From Bradyrhizobium sp. CCBAU 53351 (GTDB taxonomy: Bacteria > Pseudomonadota > Alphaproteobacteria > Rhizobiales > Xanthobacteraceae), in NCBI RefSeq assembly GCF_015291745.1, contig NZ_CP030059.1, positions 6,723,501-6,787,500 on the forward strand: a DNA stretch of 64,000 bases, read 5' to 3'. The notes beneath the pieces are model-generated. The model did no database searches. It saw only the letters and a program-made list of their open reading frames with translations, and was not told where the DNA came from. The position numbers were made by a program, and so were the translations under genes. Shown here in pieces: positions 33,163 to 41,459 of the stretch. The first letter of the stretch is position 1, and every line of letters starts with the position of its first letter.

Positions 33163-34574
33163 GACGGCAGCTTCGGCAATCGATCGTGATAGTCGGTGAC
33201 GCGCTGGAAGGCCGCGCCGATGGTGAGCAGGGTCGCTTCGTCGAACGAGCGGCCGATCAGCTGCATGCCGATCGGAAGACCGCCTCGGGTGAAGCCCGAT
33301 GGCACGGTGAGCGACGGCAGGCCGAGGAAGTTCACCGGGCGGGTGAACAGCGTCAGCCGCTGCAACAGCGCCGGCGCGTTCGGTCCGCCGCCGACATCGC
33401 TCTCCTCGATCGTGGGCGCCGGTACCGGCGAGGCAGGCGCGATCACCGCATCGACGCCCGCGGTGGCGGCATGGTGCGCAGCCAGGGCCGGACCGCGCCA
33501 GCGCATCGCCTCGAGATAGGTGATGGCGGGAACGGCGAGGCCGTTCTGCAGCCGCATCAGGACCTGCGGGCCATAATCCTGCGGACGCTCGATCATCCAG
33601 CGCTTGTGGAAGGCGGCCGCTTCCGCGGCGAGCACGAGCTGGCTCGCCGAGGACAATTGCCGCTGATCGGGCAGCTCGACCTTGACGATGTCGGCGCCCT
33701 CGCGCCTGAGCACCGCGATGGTCTCGTCGAGCACGCGCGCGACCTCGGCGTCGAGATCGTCGACATAGAACGAGGCGGGCACGCCGATCTTGAGGCCCTT
33801 CAACGAGCCCTTGGTGGCGGCGACGTAATCCGACAGCGGCTCGTGGCTGCAGGTGGAATCGGCGGGGTCAGCGCCGGCCATCAGCGCCAGCAACAGCGCG
33901 CAATCCTCGGCGGTGCGGGCCAGCGGGCCGACCGTGTCGAGCGATTGCGACAGCGGCATTGCACCGGCGCGACTGACACGGCTCCACGTGGTCTTGAGGC
34001 CGGTGACGCCGCAGAAATGCGCGGGCATTCGGATCGAGCCGCCGGTGTCCGAGCCGAGCGCCGCATAGGTCAGGCGCGCCGCGACCGCCGAGCCGGAGCC
34101 CGAGGACGAGCCACCGGTGATATGCGCGACGTTCCAGGGATTGCGCACTGGACCGTAATGCGCGTTGTGACCGGTCGGGCCATAGGCGAATTCGGCGAGA
34201 TGCAGCGTGCCCAGGCGGATCTGGCCGGCGTCCTTCAGCCGCTGCAAGGCGGTGGAGGTCACGGTCGGCACGAAGTCGCGGCGGATCAGCGAGCCGCAGG
34301 TCGCGACGTGGCCCGCGTCGTAATACATGTCCTTGTGCGCAAGCGGCACGCCATGCAGGGGACCGCGGACCTTGCCCTTGGCAAGCTCGGCGTCGGCGGC
34401 CTCGGCCGCCTTCAGCGCAGCCTCCGCCTCGATCGACATGAAGGCATTGAGATGCGGCTGCCACTGCCCGATGCGGTGCAGCAGTGCGCGCGTCACCTCA
34501 TGCGAAGAGACCTGCTTCATCGCGATCGCACGTGCGACCTCGGTGAGCGTCATGAAGGCTGGCTCGAGGCTCAT
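33159..34574 (-). CDS. Amidase of the AtzE/GatA type within an ABC operon
   Basis: A 471-residue amidase-signature hydrolase. Catalytic Lys in VPLAHKDMYYD (about residue 80), the Gly/Ser block TGGSSSGSGSAVAA and the nucleophile in SDTGGSIRMPAHFCG are all present. It overlaps by four bases with a small upstream gene whose product looks like AtzG, the GatC-like partner of 1-carboxybiuret hydrolase AtzE, and by four bases with the ATPase gene after it. The coupling predicts that a compound brought in by the transporter is hydrolysed at an amide bond. The true substrate is unknown. Confidence 0.88.
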   Translation of the reverse strand: MSLEPAFMTLTEVARAIAMKQVSSHEVTRALLHRIGQWQPHLNAFMSIEAEAALKAAEAADAELAKGKVRGPLHGVPLAHKDMYYDAGHVATCGSLIRRDFVPTVTSTALQRLKDAGQIRLGTLHLAEFAYGPTGHNAHYGPVRNPWNVAHITGGSSSGSGSAVAARLTYAALGSDTGGSIRMPAHFCGVTGLKTTWSRVSRAGAMPLSQSLDTVGPLARTAEDCALLLALMAGADPADSTCSHEPLSDYVAATKGSLKGLKIGVPASFYVDDLDAEVARVLDETIAVLRREGADIVKVELPDQRQLSSASQLVLAAEAAAFHKRWMIERPQDYGPQVLMRLQNGLAVPAITYLEAMRWRGPALAAHHAATAGVDAVIAPASPVPAPTIEESDVGGGPNAPALLQRLTLFTRPVNFLGLPSLTVPSGFTRGGLPIGMQLIGRSFDEATLLTIGAAFQRVTDYHDRLPKLPS

Positions 34575-34768
34575 TTCGACACCTTTTGCGTCTGCGCGAT
34601 CGGATAGAGCGCGGGCTGGAGATCGAACGGCAGCGTGCCGGCGATGGCCGCAAAGCCTTCGAAGGCGGGCCCTATCGAGTTGGAGATGCGGGTTGCGACC
34701 TCGTCGTCCACGGGCACGCCGGCGATCTGCGCCATCGGCCTGATCTCTTTCGGTGTCGGTCTCGTCAT
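34571..34768 (-). CDS. AtzG-like small protein (DUF4089 type), amidase partner
   Basis: A 65-residue protein just before the amidase, sharing four bases at each end with its neighbours (ATGA). The pattern, an N-terminal segment PMAQIAGVPVDDEVATRI, a helix with SIGPAFEGFAAIAG and a closing LPFDLQPALYPIAQ, fits the AtzG/DUF4089 group of GatC-like proteins that bind their amidase and hold it stable. The match is by eye on a short protein; the position next to an amidase raises the likelihood. Alternative: an unrelated operon-specific peptide. Confidence 0.7.
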   Translation of the reverse strand: MTRPTPKEIRPMAQIAGVPVDDEVATRISNSIGPAFEGFAAIAGTLPFDLQPALYPIAQTQKVSK

Positions 34769-35826
34769 GCGGTTGTCTCCCTGGGCGCGCGGCTATGGCC
34801 TGAACCCGGAATTGCCATGTAGCACGCGGCCTCGTGGCCCATTCTATCGAGCGCGGTGAGCTTTGGTGTCGCATTTGCGCAGAGCGGCTCCGCAAACGGG
34901 CAACGGGTGTGGAAGCGGCAACCCGAGGGCGGATCGATCGGATTGGGCGGATCGCCCGTGATCGGCGGCGTCTCGGTGCGCCTGTCAGGGTCGGAGGACG
35001 GCATCGCAGCAAGCAGCGCGCGCGTGTAGGGATGCGCAGGGCTATCCCAGACCTGATCGACCGGCCCGAGCTCGACAACCTCGCCGAGATACATCACCAG
35101 CACACGGTCGCTAATGTATCGGACGACGTTGAGGTCATGGCTGATGAAGAGATAAGTCAGTCCGAACTCGCGCTTGAGATCGGCGAGCAGATTGAGCACC
35201 TGTGCCTCGACAGATTTGTCGAGCGCGGAGACGGCTTCATCCAGGATCACCAATCGCGGCGACAGCGCCAGCGCCCGCGCGATGTTGACGCGCTGGCGCT
35301 GGCCGCCGGAGATCTCATGCGGATAGCGATTGGCGAAGTTTTCGGGGCGTAAGCCCACCTTACCGAGCAGCTCGCGCGCGAGGGTGCGTGCCGCGCCGTC
35401 GGCCATGCCGTGGACTTTTGGGCCGAAGGCGATGGATTCTTCGATTGTGAGGCGCGGATTGAGCGAGGCGTAGGAATCCTGGAACACCATCTGCATGCCG
35501 CGCCGCAGCTCGCGCAAGCTCAGCGACTGACCCACGGTCATGCCGTCATAGATGATGTCGCCGGTATCGCGCGGCATCAGGTGCATCAGAAGCCGCGCGG
35601 TGGTCGACTTGCCGCAACCGGATTCACCGACGATGCCGACGGTCTCGCCCTTGGCGACGGCAAAGGAGACATTATCGACGGCGCGCACGGTGCGTTTGGC
35701 GGCGAACAGCCCGCCGCGCACCGGAAAATGCTTGGTCAGTCCGTTGACCTGCAGCAGCGGCTGCGCGGCGCCGCCGCGGTCTTCGACCGGCTCGAGCATG
35801 GAGACGGATGCGTTGCTCTCGCTCAT
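34765..35826 (-). CDS. Peptide-type ABC transporter ATPase (DppF-like)
   Basis: A 353-residue ATPase of the Opp/Dpp group. Walker A GIVGESGCGKS, signature SGGQRQRVNIARALALS, Walker B LVILDEAVSALDKS (here the residue after DE is Ala in place of Pro, as in many DppF proteins) and a C-terminal cysteine set in CRFHTRCPFAEPLC. It begins two bases after the permease gene stop and overlaps the small gene after it. It pairs with the DppD-like ATPase two genes later. Confidence 0.92.
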   Translation of the reverse strand: MSESNASVSMLEPVEDRGGAAQPLLQVNGLTKHFPVRGGLFAAKRTVRAVDNVSFAVAKGETVGIVGESGCGKSTTARLLMHLMPRDTGDIIYDGMTVGQSLSLRELRRGMQMVFQDSYASLNPRLTIEESIAFGPKVHGMADGAARTLARELLGKVGLRPENFANRYPHEISGGQRQRVNIARALALSPRLVILDEAVSALDKSVEAQVLNLLADLKREFGLTYLFISHDLNVVRYISDRVLVMYLGEVVELGPVDQVWDSPAHPYTRALLAAMPSSDPDRRTETPPITGDPPNPIDPPSGCRFHTRCPFAEPLCANATPKLTALDRMGHEAACYMAIPGSGHSRAPRETTA

Positions 35827-35828
35827 GG

Positions 35829-36731
35829 CTAGTTCCTGATGTCCATGGCGCTGCGCAGGCCGTCCGAGAGCAGGTTGAAGCAGATCGACACCGCGAAGAT
35901 CATCGCGCCCGGCAAGGCCGCGACCCACGGATTGACATAGATCGCGGTGCGCAAGGTGTTCAGCATCAGGCCCCATTCCGGCTCCGGCGGCTTGGTGCCG
36001 AGGCCGAGGAAGGACAGACCGGCCGCCAGGATCATCGAAACCGAGATCAGGCTCGTGGCGTAGACGAAGATCGAACCCAGTACGTTGCCGAGGATGTGCA
36101 CGCGCATGATAGTGAAGGGCCCGGCACCCGAGGCGCGCGCGGCTTCGACGAAATCCATGTTGCGGACGCCTGTCGTGACGCTTTCGGCGACGCGGGTGAT
36201 CTGCGGCACGAACACCACGGTCAGCGACACGATGGAGTTGAGGATGCCGGCGCCCAATGCGCCGGAGATCGCGATCGCCAGCAACACCGAGGGGAACGCA
36301 TAAAACACGTCGATCGTGCGCATGATCGCGGTGTTGAGCTTGCCGCCGACATAACCGGCGACGAGGCCGAGCGAGGTGCCGATGCCGAAAGCGAGGATCA
36401 CGGGCAGGATGCCGATCACCAGCGACAGCCGGCCGCCATAGACCAGCCGCGCCAGCATGTCGCGGCCGAGCTCGTCGGTGCCGAGCGGATAACCCGGCGT
36501 GCCGATGTGGCGCAGGCGGCGGATCATCGAGCCCTTGTAGGGGTCCTCGAGGCCCAGCCACGGCGCGAGGATCGCCGAGAGGAAGATCAGCAGCAGCACC
36601 AGCGCGCAGGCCATGCTGACCTTGTCGCGGGCGATGCGGCGGCCGACGGTCGCCCAATAGCCCCGCGCCTTGGTCGCAGGCGCGGCCTGCAGAGCGGCGT
36701 CAGTGGTGGCGATTAGCGGAAGCTCGCTCAT
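35829..36731 (-). CDS. Peptide-type ABC transporter permease (DppC-like)
   Basis: A 300-residue inner-membrane permease with six helices. The N-terminal cytoplasmic segment leads to the first helix (ACALVLLLIFLSAILAPWLG), GTDELGRDMLARLVYGGRLS is typical of DppC/OppC, and the EAA loop reads EAARASGAGPFTIMRVHILG. It forms the channel with the DppB-like permease, one base upstream. The small spacing on both sides shows a single transcript. Confidence 0.92.
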   Translation of the reverse strand: MSELPLIATTDAALQAAPATKARGYWATVGRRIARDKVSMACALVLLLIFLSAILAPWLGLEDPYKGSMIRRLRHIGTPGYPLGTDELGRDMLARLVYGGRLSLVIGILPVILAFGIGTSLGLVAGYVGGKLNTAIMRTIDVFYAFPSVLLAIAISGALGAGILNSIVSLTVVFVPQITRVAESVTTGVRNMDFVEAARASGAGPFTIMRVHILGNVLGSIFVYATSLISVSMILAAGLSFLGLGTKPPEPEWGLMLNTLRTAIYVNPWVAALPGAMIFAVSICFNLLSDGLRSAMDIRN

Positions 36732-36732
36732 C

Positions 36733-37686
36733 TCAGCCCCGCTTGATACGCGGGTCGATCGCGGCTTGCGCGATGTCGACCAGGAGATTGAGGAAGACGA
36801 AGAACAGCGCGAGGATCAGGATCGTGCCCTGGAGCAGCGGCAGATCGCGCTGGAAAATCGCGGAGTTGAGCAGGAAGCCCGAGCCCGGCCAGGAGAACAC
36901 CGTCTCGATCAGGATGGAGCCGCCCAGCATGTAGCCGAGCTGGAGCCCCATCACCGCCAGCGCGGTCGGCGCGGCGTTCTTGATGACGTGGCGGAACACG
37001 CCGCGCTCGTGCAGCCCCTTGGCGCGCAAGGCCTCGACAAAATCCTGGCTGAGGATGTCGCCGGTGAGTGCGCGCACGGTGCGGGTGACGATGCCCATGG
37101 GAATCACCGAGGTCGTGATCGCCGGCAGCACCAGATATTTCAGATGGGCCCAGTCCCACGCCCAGGAGTTGGAGCCATTGGGCCCGGCGCCGACCGCGGG
37201 GAGCCAGTTGAGCTGCACCGAGAAGATGATGACGAGCAGCATGCCGAGCCAGTAATGCGGCACCGACACGCCGGCGATGGCGAAGGAGGTCGCGACCTTG
37301 TCGATCCAAGTCTCGCGGAAATAGCCGGCGATCAGGCCGAGCAGGATGCCCATCGTGAAGCCGATGATGGCGGCCGCGATCGCGAGCGTCACGGTGTTGC
37401 CGACCGCGCGCATGACCTCGGCCAGAACGGGGCGCCCGGTAGCGATGGAATTACCGAGATCGCCATGCAGGGCACGGAGCAGCCAAAGCCCGAACTGCAC
37501 CGGCAGCGGGCGATCGAAGCCATAGGCGGTGCGCAGCTGCGCGGCGAGCTCCTGCGAGGCATCTGCGGGGAGCACCGCAACGAGCGGATCACCCGGCGTG
37601 ATGTGCACGAACAGGAAACACACCAGCGCGACGCTGATGACGATCGGGACAACATAGACGATGCGTCTGGCGATATAGGCGAGCAC
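36733..37686 (-). CDS. Peptide-type ABC transporter permease (DppB-like)
   Basis: A 317-residue permease with six helices, beginning MLAYIARRIVYVVPIVISVA, the usual DppB start. It continues FVHITPGDPLVAVLPADAS, and the EAA loop is EALRAKGLHERGVFRHVIKN. The start is a GTG; the ribosome site is weak (GAAAGAAC). A 163-base palindromic repeat separates it from the binding-protein gene upstream, and this may lower expression of the permeases relative to the binding protein. Confidence 0.9.
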   Translation of the reverse strand: MLAYIARRIVYVVPIVISVALVCFLFVHITPGDPLVAVLPADASQELAAQLRTAYGFDRPLPVQFGLWLLRALHGDLGNSIATGRPVLAEVMRAVGNTVTLAIAAAIIGFTMGILLGLIAGYFRETWIDKVATSFAIAGVSVPHYWLGMLLVIIFSVQLNWLPAVGAGPNGSNSWAWDWAHLKYLVLPAITTSVIPMGIVTRTVRALTGDILSQDFVEALRAKGLHERGVFRHVIKNAAPTALAVMGLQLGYMLGGSILIETVFSWPGSGFLLNSAIFQRDLPLLQGTILILALFFVFLNLLVDIAQAAIDPRIKRG

Positions 37687-37700
37687 GTTTGGTTCTTTCT

Positions 37701-37863
37701 TCCTTCTCCCCTTGTGGGAGAAGGTGGCGCGCACTTGGCGCGCCGGATGAGGGGTTGTCTCCGCGGACGATCTTGCAACGGTCGAGGGGTCTGCTCCAGC
37801 GGAGAGAGACCCCTCACCCGGCTTCGCTTTGCGAAGCCACCCTCTCCCACAAGGGCAGAGGGT
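37701..37863. repeat. Palindromic repeat between binding protein and permease genes
   Basis: Ends CCTTCTCCCCTTGTGGGAGA and TCTCCCACAAGGGCAGAGGG are inverted with respect to each other. Inner arms include GGATGAGGGGTT/ACCCCTCACCC. Both outer arms can also fold alone (CTTCTCCC/GGGAGAAG). It lies inside the predicted operon, a usual place for repeats that set mRNA stability. A differently built element is at 52649-52809. Confidence 0.75.
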
Positions 37864-37883
37864 GCATCGCGCAAGCCGCTAGA

Positions 37884-39542
37884 TTACTGCGCGATCGACA
37901 CCGGCGAGAAGTCGATGAACCAGCTCTTCGGCTGCACGACGCCTGTGACCTTCGGGCTCATCGCGCGCGGGCCGACGTCGTGGGCGACGTAGAGGAAGGC
38001 GGCGTCGTCGACGGAGGCCGCGTGCAGCTCGGCGAGCGCGGCGTCGCGCGCGGCGGGGTCGAAGGTCTGCCGCGCCTTCTTTACCAGCTCATCGAACTTG
38101 GGATTGTTGATGAAGCCCCAATTGTTCGAGACCGGCGGCGCCATGCCCGACTGCAGGAAGCGCACCAGCGCGAAGAACGGGTCCATCGCGGCATAGGTGA
38201 CGTTGGTGGCGTTCGAGCCGTTGGCGCTGGGATCCTTGGCGCCGCGGCGCCAGTTGGTGAACAGCGTGTTCCACTCGATGACGTCAAGCTTCACGTCGAA
38301 ATAGCATTCGGCGAGCGCCTGCTGCAGATATTCGTTCATCGCCAGCGGCTGCATCTGGCCGGAGCCGGAGGCCGAGGTCTGCGTCTTCACCGTCAGCTTC
38401 TTGTTTGGGCCGAAGCCCGCTTCCTGCATCAGCTTCTGGGCGGCGGCCTTGTCGTATTTGATCTCGAAGCTCGGCTTGCCGCGCCAGGGATGACCGGGCT
38501 CGAAGGTGCCGGTCGCGGGCACCATCAGTCCGGCAAGCAGGCCGTCCTTGAGGCCTTCGCGATCGATGCAGAGATTCGCCGCCTTGCGCACGCGGATGTC
38601 GTTCCAGGGCGAGCCCTCGACGCGCGAGAATTGCCAGGGCCAGACATGCGGCTGCTCATTGGCGTAGAGCTTGAAGCCGCGCTGCTTGAGCTCGGGCAGC
38701 GCATCCGGGGCCGGCGCCTCGACCCAATCGACCTGCCCGGAAAGCAGCGCCGCGGTGCGCGCGTTGGCTTCCGGCATCGGCAGCAGCACCATCTTGTCGA
38801 CCTTGGGCACGCGTGCCTTGTCCCAATAGCTCGCGTTCTTCACCAGCTCGAGCCGCTCGCGGGGCGTGAAGCTCGCCATCTTCCACGGGCCGGTGCCGGC
38901 GGCGTCCTTGGCAAACGCGGTCCAGGCCGCCTGCGACTTCGCCTTGGCGTCAGCGCCTTCCGCCTTGTCGTAGAAGTGCTGCCACTTCGCCGGGCTCGCC
39001 ATGAACAAATTGGTGAGGTTGATCGGCAGGAAGCTGTCGGGCTCCTTGGTGGTGAGCTCGACCGTCATGTCGTCGATCTTCTTCGCCGAGGCCAGCGTCG
39101 GCATGCGCGAGGCCGTGACGCCGACCTGGCTGGCGTCGAATTGCGGCGCATCCTGCTTCAAGACCTTCTCGACGTTCCACACCACTGCATCCGCGTTGAA
39201 CGGCGTGCCGTCGTGGAAGGTCACGCCGGGACGCAGCTTGAAGATCCACTTGGTCTTGTCGGCATCGTCGACCTTCCACTCGGTGGCAAGGCCGGGGATC
39301 ACCACGCTCGCCTTTTCGGCAGACGACAGGTCCCAACCGGTAAGCGCGTCGTACATGGTGAGGCCGGTGAAGCGATTGCCTTCAAAACCCTGATCAGGCT
39401 GGCCCAGCGTGCGCGGAATATCGGCAGCAGTCATGCCGATGCGCAGCACGGTCTCCGCGCTGACCGCACGCGGCAAGGCCGCCGCAGTCGTTAGAGCGAG
39501 CACCGCGATCAATGCCGCGCGTGTGTTCTTCTTCGTAAGCAT
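37884..39542 (-). CDS. Peptide-type ABC transporter substrate-binding protein 1
   Basis: A 552-residue periplasmic binding protein (SBP family 5) with a signal peptide of about 29 residues ending at AVSA. The family features are GLATEWKVDDADKTKWIFKL, RPGVTFHDGTPFNADAVVWN, a central AGTGPWKMASFTPRERLEL and SPWNDIRVRKAANLCIDRE. It is the first gene of the operon, so it delivers the substrate of the DppBC/DppDF-like transporter. It resembles the divergently encoded protein at 39742 through its length. The substrate may be a peptide or an amide-bearing compound, judging by the embedded amidase. Confidence 0.92.
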   Translation of the reverse strand: MLTKKNTRAALIAVLALTTAAALPRAVSAETVLRIGMTAADIPRTLGQPDQGFEGNRFTGLTMYDALTGWDLSSAEKASVVIPGLATEWKVDDADKTKWIFKLRPGVTFHDGTPFNADAVVWNVEKVLKQDAPQFDASQVGVTASRMPTLASAKKIDDMTVELTTKEPDSFLPINLTNLFMASPAKWQHFYDKAEGADAKAKSQAAWTAFAKDAAGTGPWKMASFTPRERLELVKNASYWDKARVPKVDKMVLLPMPEANARTAALLSGQVDWVEAPAPDALPELKQRGFKLYANEQPHVWPWQFSRVEGSPWNDIRVRKAANLCIDREGLKDGLLAGLMVPATGTFEPGHPWRGKPSFEIKYDKAAAQKLMQEAGFGPNKKLTVKTQTSASGSGQMQPLAMNEYLQQALAECYFDVKLDVIEWNTLFTNWRRGAKDPSANGSNATNVTYAAMDPFFALVRFLQSGMAPPVSNNWGFINNPKFDELVKKARQTFDPAARDAALAELHAASVDDAAFLYVAHDVGPRAMSPKVTGVVQPKSWFIDFSPVSIAQ

Positions 39543-39741
39543 CGCCTCAATCCTTTTCCGGCTTCGATGACTATTTTTGATGCAATCGTATGCAATGGCT
39601 ATGCCAGAGAGAAACTTATTCTGCAATTTGGCCCTGCGACGACAAGTCCTTGTGTGCCGGAGGCGGGTGTACGCGCCGCGCTGCCTATTCTGGCATCAAG
39701 ATTGCAGGTCCGCTCCCGCAATCCCCTGGGAGCTCTAGGCC

Positions 39742-41337
39742 ATGCGTATCCGTCTATCGATTTGTCTCGCCGTGCTTGCGCTGGCGTCGTCCGCAATCCC
39801 GACGCGCGCCGAAACCGTGGTGCGCTACGGCATCTCGATGGCAGACATTCCGCTGACCACGGGTCAACCCGATCGCGGTGCCGGCGCCTATCAGTTCACG
39901 GCTTACACGATCTACGATCCGCTGGTCGCCTGGGAGATGGACGTCGCCGACCGGCCCGGCAAGCTGGTGCCGGGGCTTGCGACCGAGTGGAAGGTGGATG
40001 ACGAGGACAAGACCAAGTGGCGCTTCACGCTGCGCAAGGGCGTGACCTTTCACGACGGCAGCGCGTTCAATGCCGATGCGGTGATCTGGAACCTGGACAA
40101 GGTGCTCAACGACAAGGCGCCGCAATTCGACAAGCGGCAGAGCGCGCAGGTGAAGACCCGCCTGCCCTCCGTCGCCAGCTACGCCAGGATCGACGATTTC
40201 ACGGTGGAGATCACCACCAAGACGGTCGACTCTTTCTTCCCCTATCAGATGCTGTGGTTTCTGGTGTCGAGCCCCGCGCAGTACGACAAGCTCGGCAAGG
40301 ATTGGGACAAGTTCGCCAGCCAGCCCTCCGGCACCGGGCCGTTCAAGCTGACAAAACTCGTACCGCGCGAGCTCGCCGAGCTCAGCAAGAATCCTGACTA
40401 TTGGAATAAGAAGCGCATTCCCAAGGCCGACAAGATCGTGCTGGTGCCGATGCCGGAAGCGCTGACGCGCACCAATGCGCTGCTCGCGGGCCAGGTCGAT
40501 CTGATCGAGACGCCGGCACCGGACGCGGTGCCGCAGCTCAAAGCCGCCGGCATGAAGCTCGTCGACAACGTCACGCCGCATGTCTGGAATTATCACCTGT
40601 CCGTGCTGCCGGGCTCGCCCTGGACCGACATCCGCCTGCGCAAGGCGCTGAACCTTGCGATCGACCGCGATGCGGTGGTCGGGCTGATGAATGGCTTGGC
40701 GAAGCCGGCGAAAGGACAGGTCGACCCGTCCAGCCCGTGGTTCGGCAAGCCGAGCTTCGAGCTGAAATACGACCTCGCCGCCGCGAAAAAGCTCGTCGAG
40801 GAAGCCGGCTACTCCAAGGCGAAGCCGCTGAAGGCTACCTTCATCATCGCGCAAGGCGGCACCGGCCAGATGCTGTCTCTGCCGATGAACGAATTCCTGC
40901 AGCAGAGCTTCAAGGAGATCGGCATCGACATCGACTTCAAGGTGGTCGAGCTCGAGACGCTCTACACGCATTGGCGCAAGGGCGCGGCCGACGAGATCAA
41001 CGCCGGCATCACCGCCAACAACATCGCCTATGTCACCTCGGACCCGCTCTACGCCATCGTCCGCTTCTTCCATTCCGGCCAGATCGCCCCCGTGGGCGTC
41101 AACTGGGGCGGCTACAAGAACCCGAAAGTCGACGCGCTGATCGACGAGGCCAAGCAGACCTTCAATGCCGCCAAACAGGACGAGCTGCTGGCGCAGGCGC
41201 ACGCTTTGATCGTCGACGATGCCGCACTGGTTTGGGTCGTCCACGACACCAACCCGCACGCGCTATCGCCGAAAGTGAAACAATTCGTGCAGGCCCAGCA
41301 CTGGTTTCAGGATCTGACCACGATCGGGATGGAGTGA
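39742..41337 (+). CDS. Peptide-type ABC transporter substrate-binding protein 2
   Basis: A 531-residue periplasmic binding protein (SBP family 5) with a signal peptide ending near PTRA. GLATEWKVDDEDKTKWRFTL, RKGVTFHDGSAFNADAVIWN, SGTGPFKLTKLVPRELAEL and SPWTDIRLRKALNLAIDRD align with the divergent protein 1, so the two are paralogues. It has no permease or ATPase genes after it and is likely to serve the same transporter with a related ligand. GGGAGCTC lies before the ATG. The 199-base divergent gap should hold both promoters; no sure boxes were found. Confidence 0.9.
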   Translation: MRIRLSICLAVLALASSAIPTRAETVVRYGISMADIPLTTGQPDRGAGAYQFTAYTIYDPLVAWEMDVADRPGKLVPGLATEWKVDDEDKTKWRFTLRKGVTFHDGSAFNADAVIWNLDKVLNDKAPQFDKRQSAQVKTRLPSVASYARIDDFTVEITTKTVDSFFPYQMLWFLVSSPAQYDKLGKDWDKFASQPSGTGPFKLTKLVPRELAELSKNPDYWNKKRIPKADKIVLVPMPEALTRTNALLAGQVDLIETPAPDAVPQLKAAGMKLVDNVTPHVWNYHLSVLPGSPWTDIRLRKALNLAIDRDAVVGLMNGLAKPAKGQVDPSSPWFGKPSFELKYDLAAAKKLVEEAGYSKAKPLKATFIIAQGGTGQMLSLPMNEFLQQSFKEIGIDIDFKVVELETLYTHWRKGAADEINAGITANNIAYVTSDPLYAIVRFFHSGQIAPVGVNWGGYKNPKVDALIDEAKQTFNAAKQDELLAQAHALIVDDAALVWVVHDTNPHALSPKVKQFVQAQHWFQDLTTIGME

Positions 41338-41356
41338 AGGCCGCGATCACCGCTGC

Positions 41357-41446
41357 CGTACGGTGGGCAAAGCGTAAGCATGCCCACCAATTCAACATTG
41401 CGGAGTGAGATCGTGGGCACGGCGCTTCGCACAAGTGGGCTGGCTA
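41357..41446. repeat. Eroded palindromic repeat, family B
   Basis: It starts GTACGGTGGGCAAAGCG and contains ATGCCCACC, then CGTGGGCACGGCGCTTCGC and ends TGGCTAC. It follows the plan of the element at 18836-18925, but the right end has lost its inverted match. It lies between convergent genes. Confidence 0.55.
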
Positions 41447-41459
41447 CACGCTCGAAACA

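Noticed and set aside
33159..35078. Longer version of the amidase with about 168 extra N-terminal residues
   Set aside because: The extension overlaps the AtzG-like gene and the DppF-like ATPase gene and is Arg-rich; the ATG at 34574 overlaps the upstream stop as in the other operon junctions.
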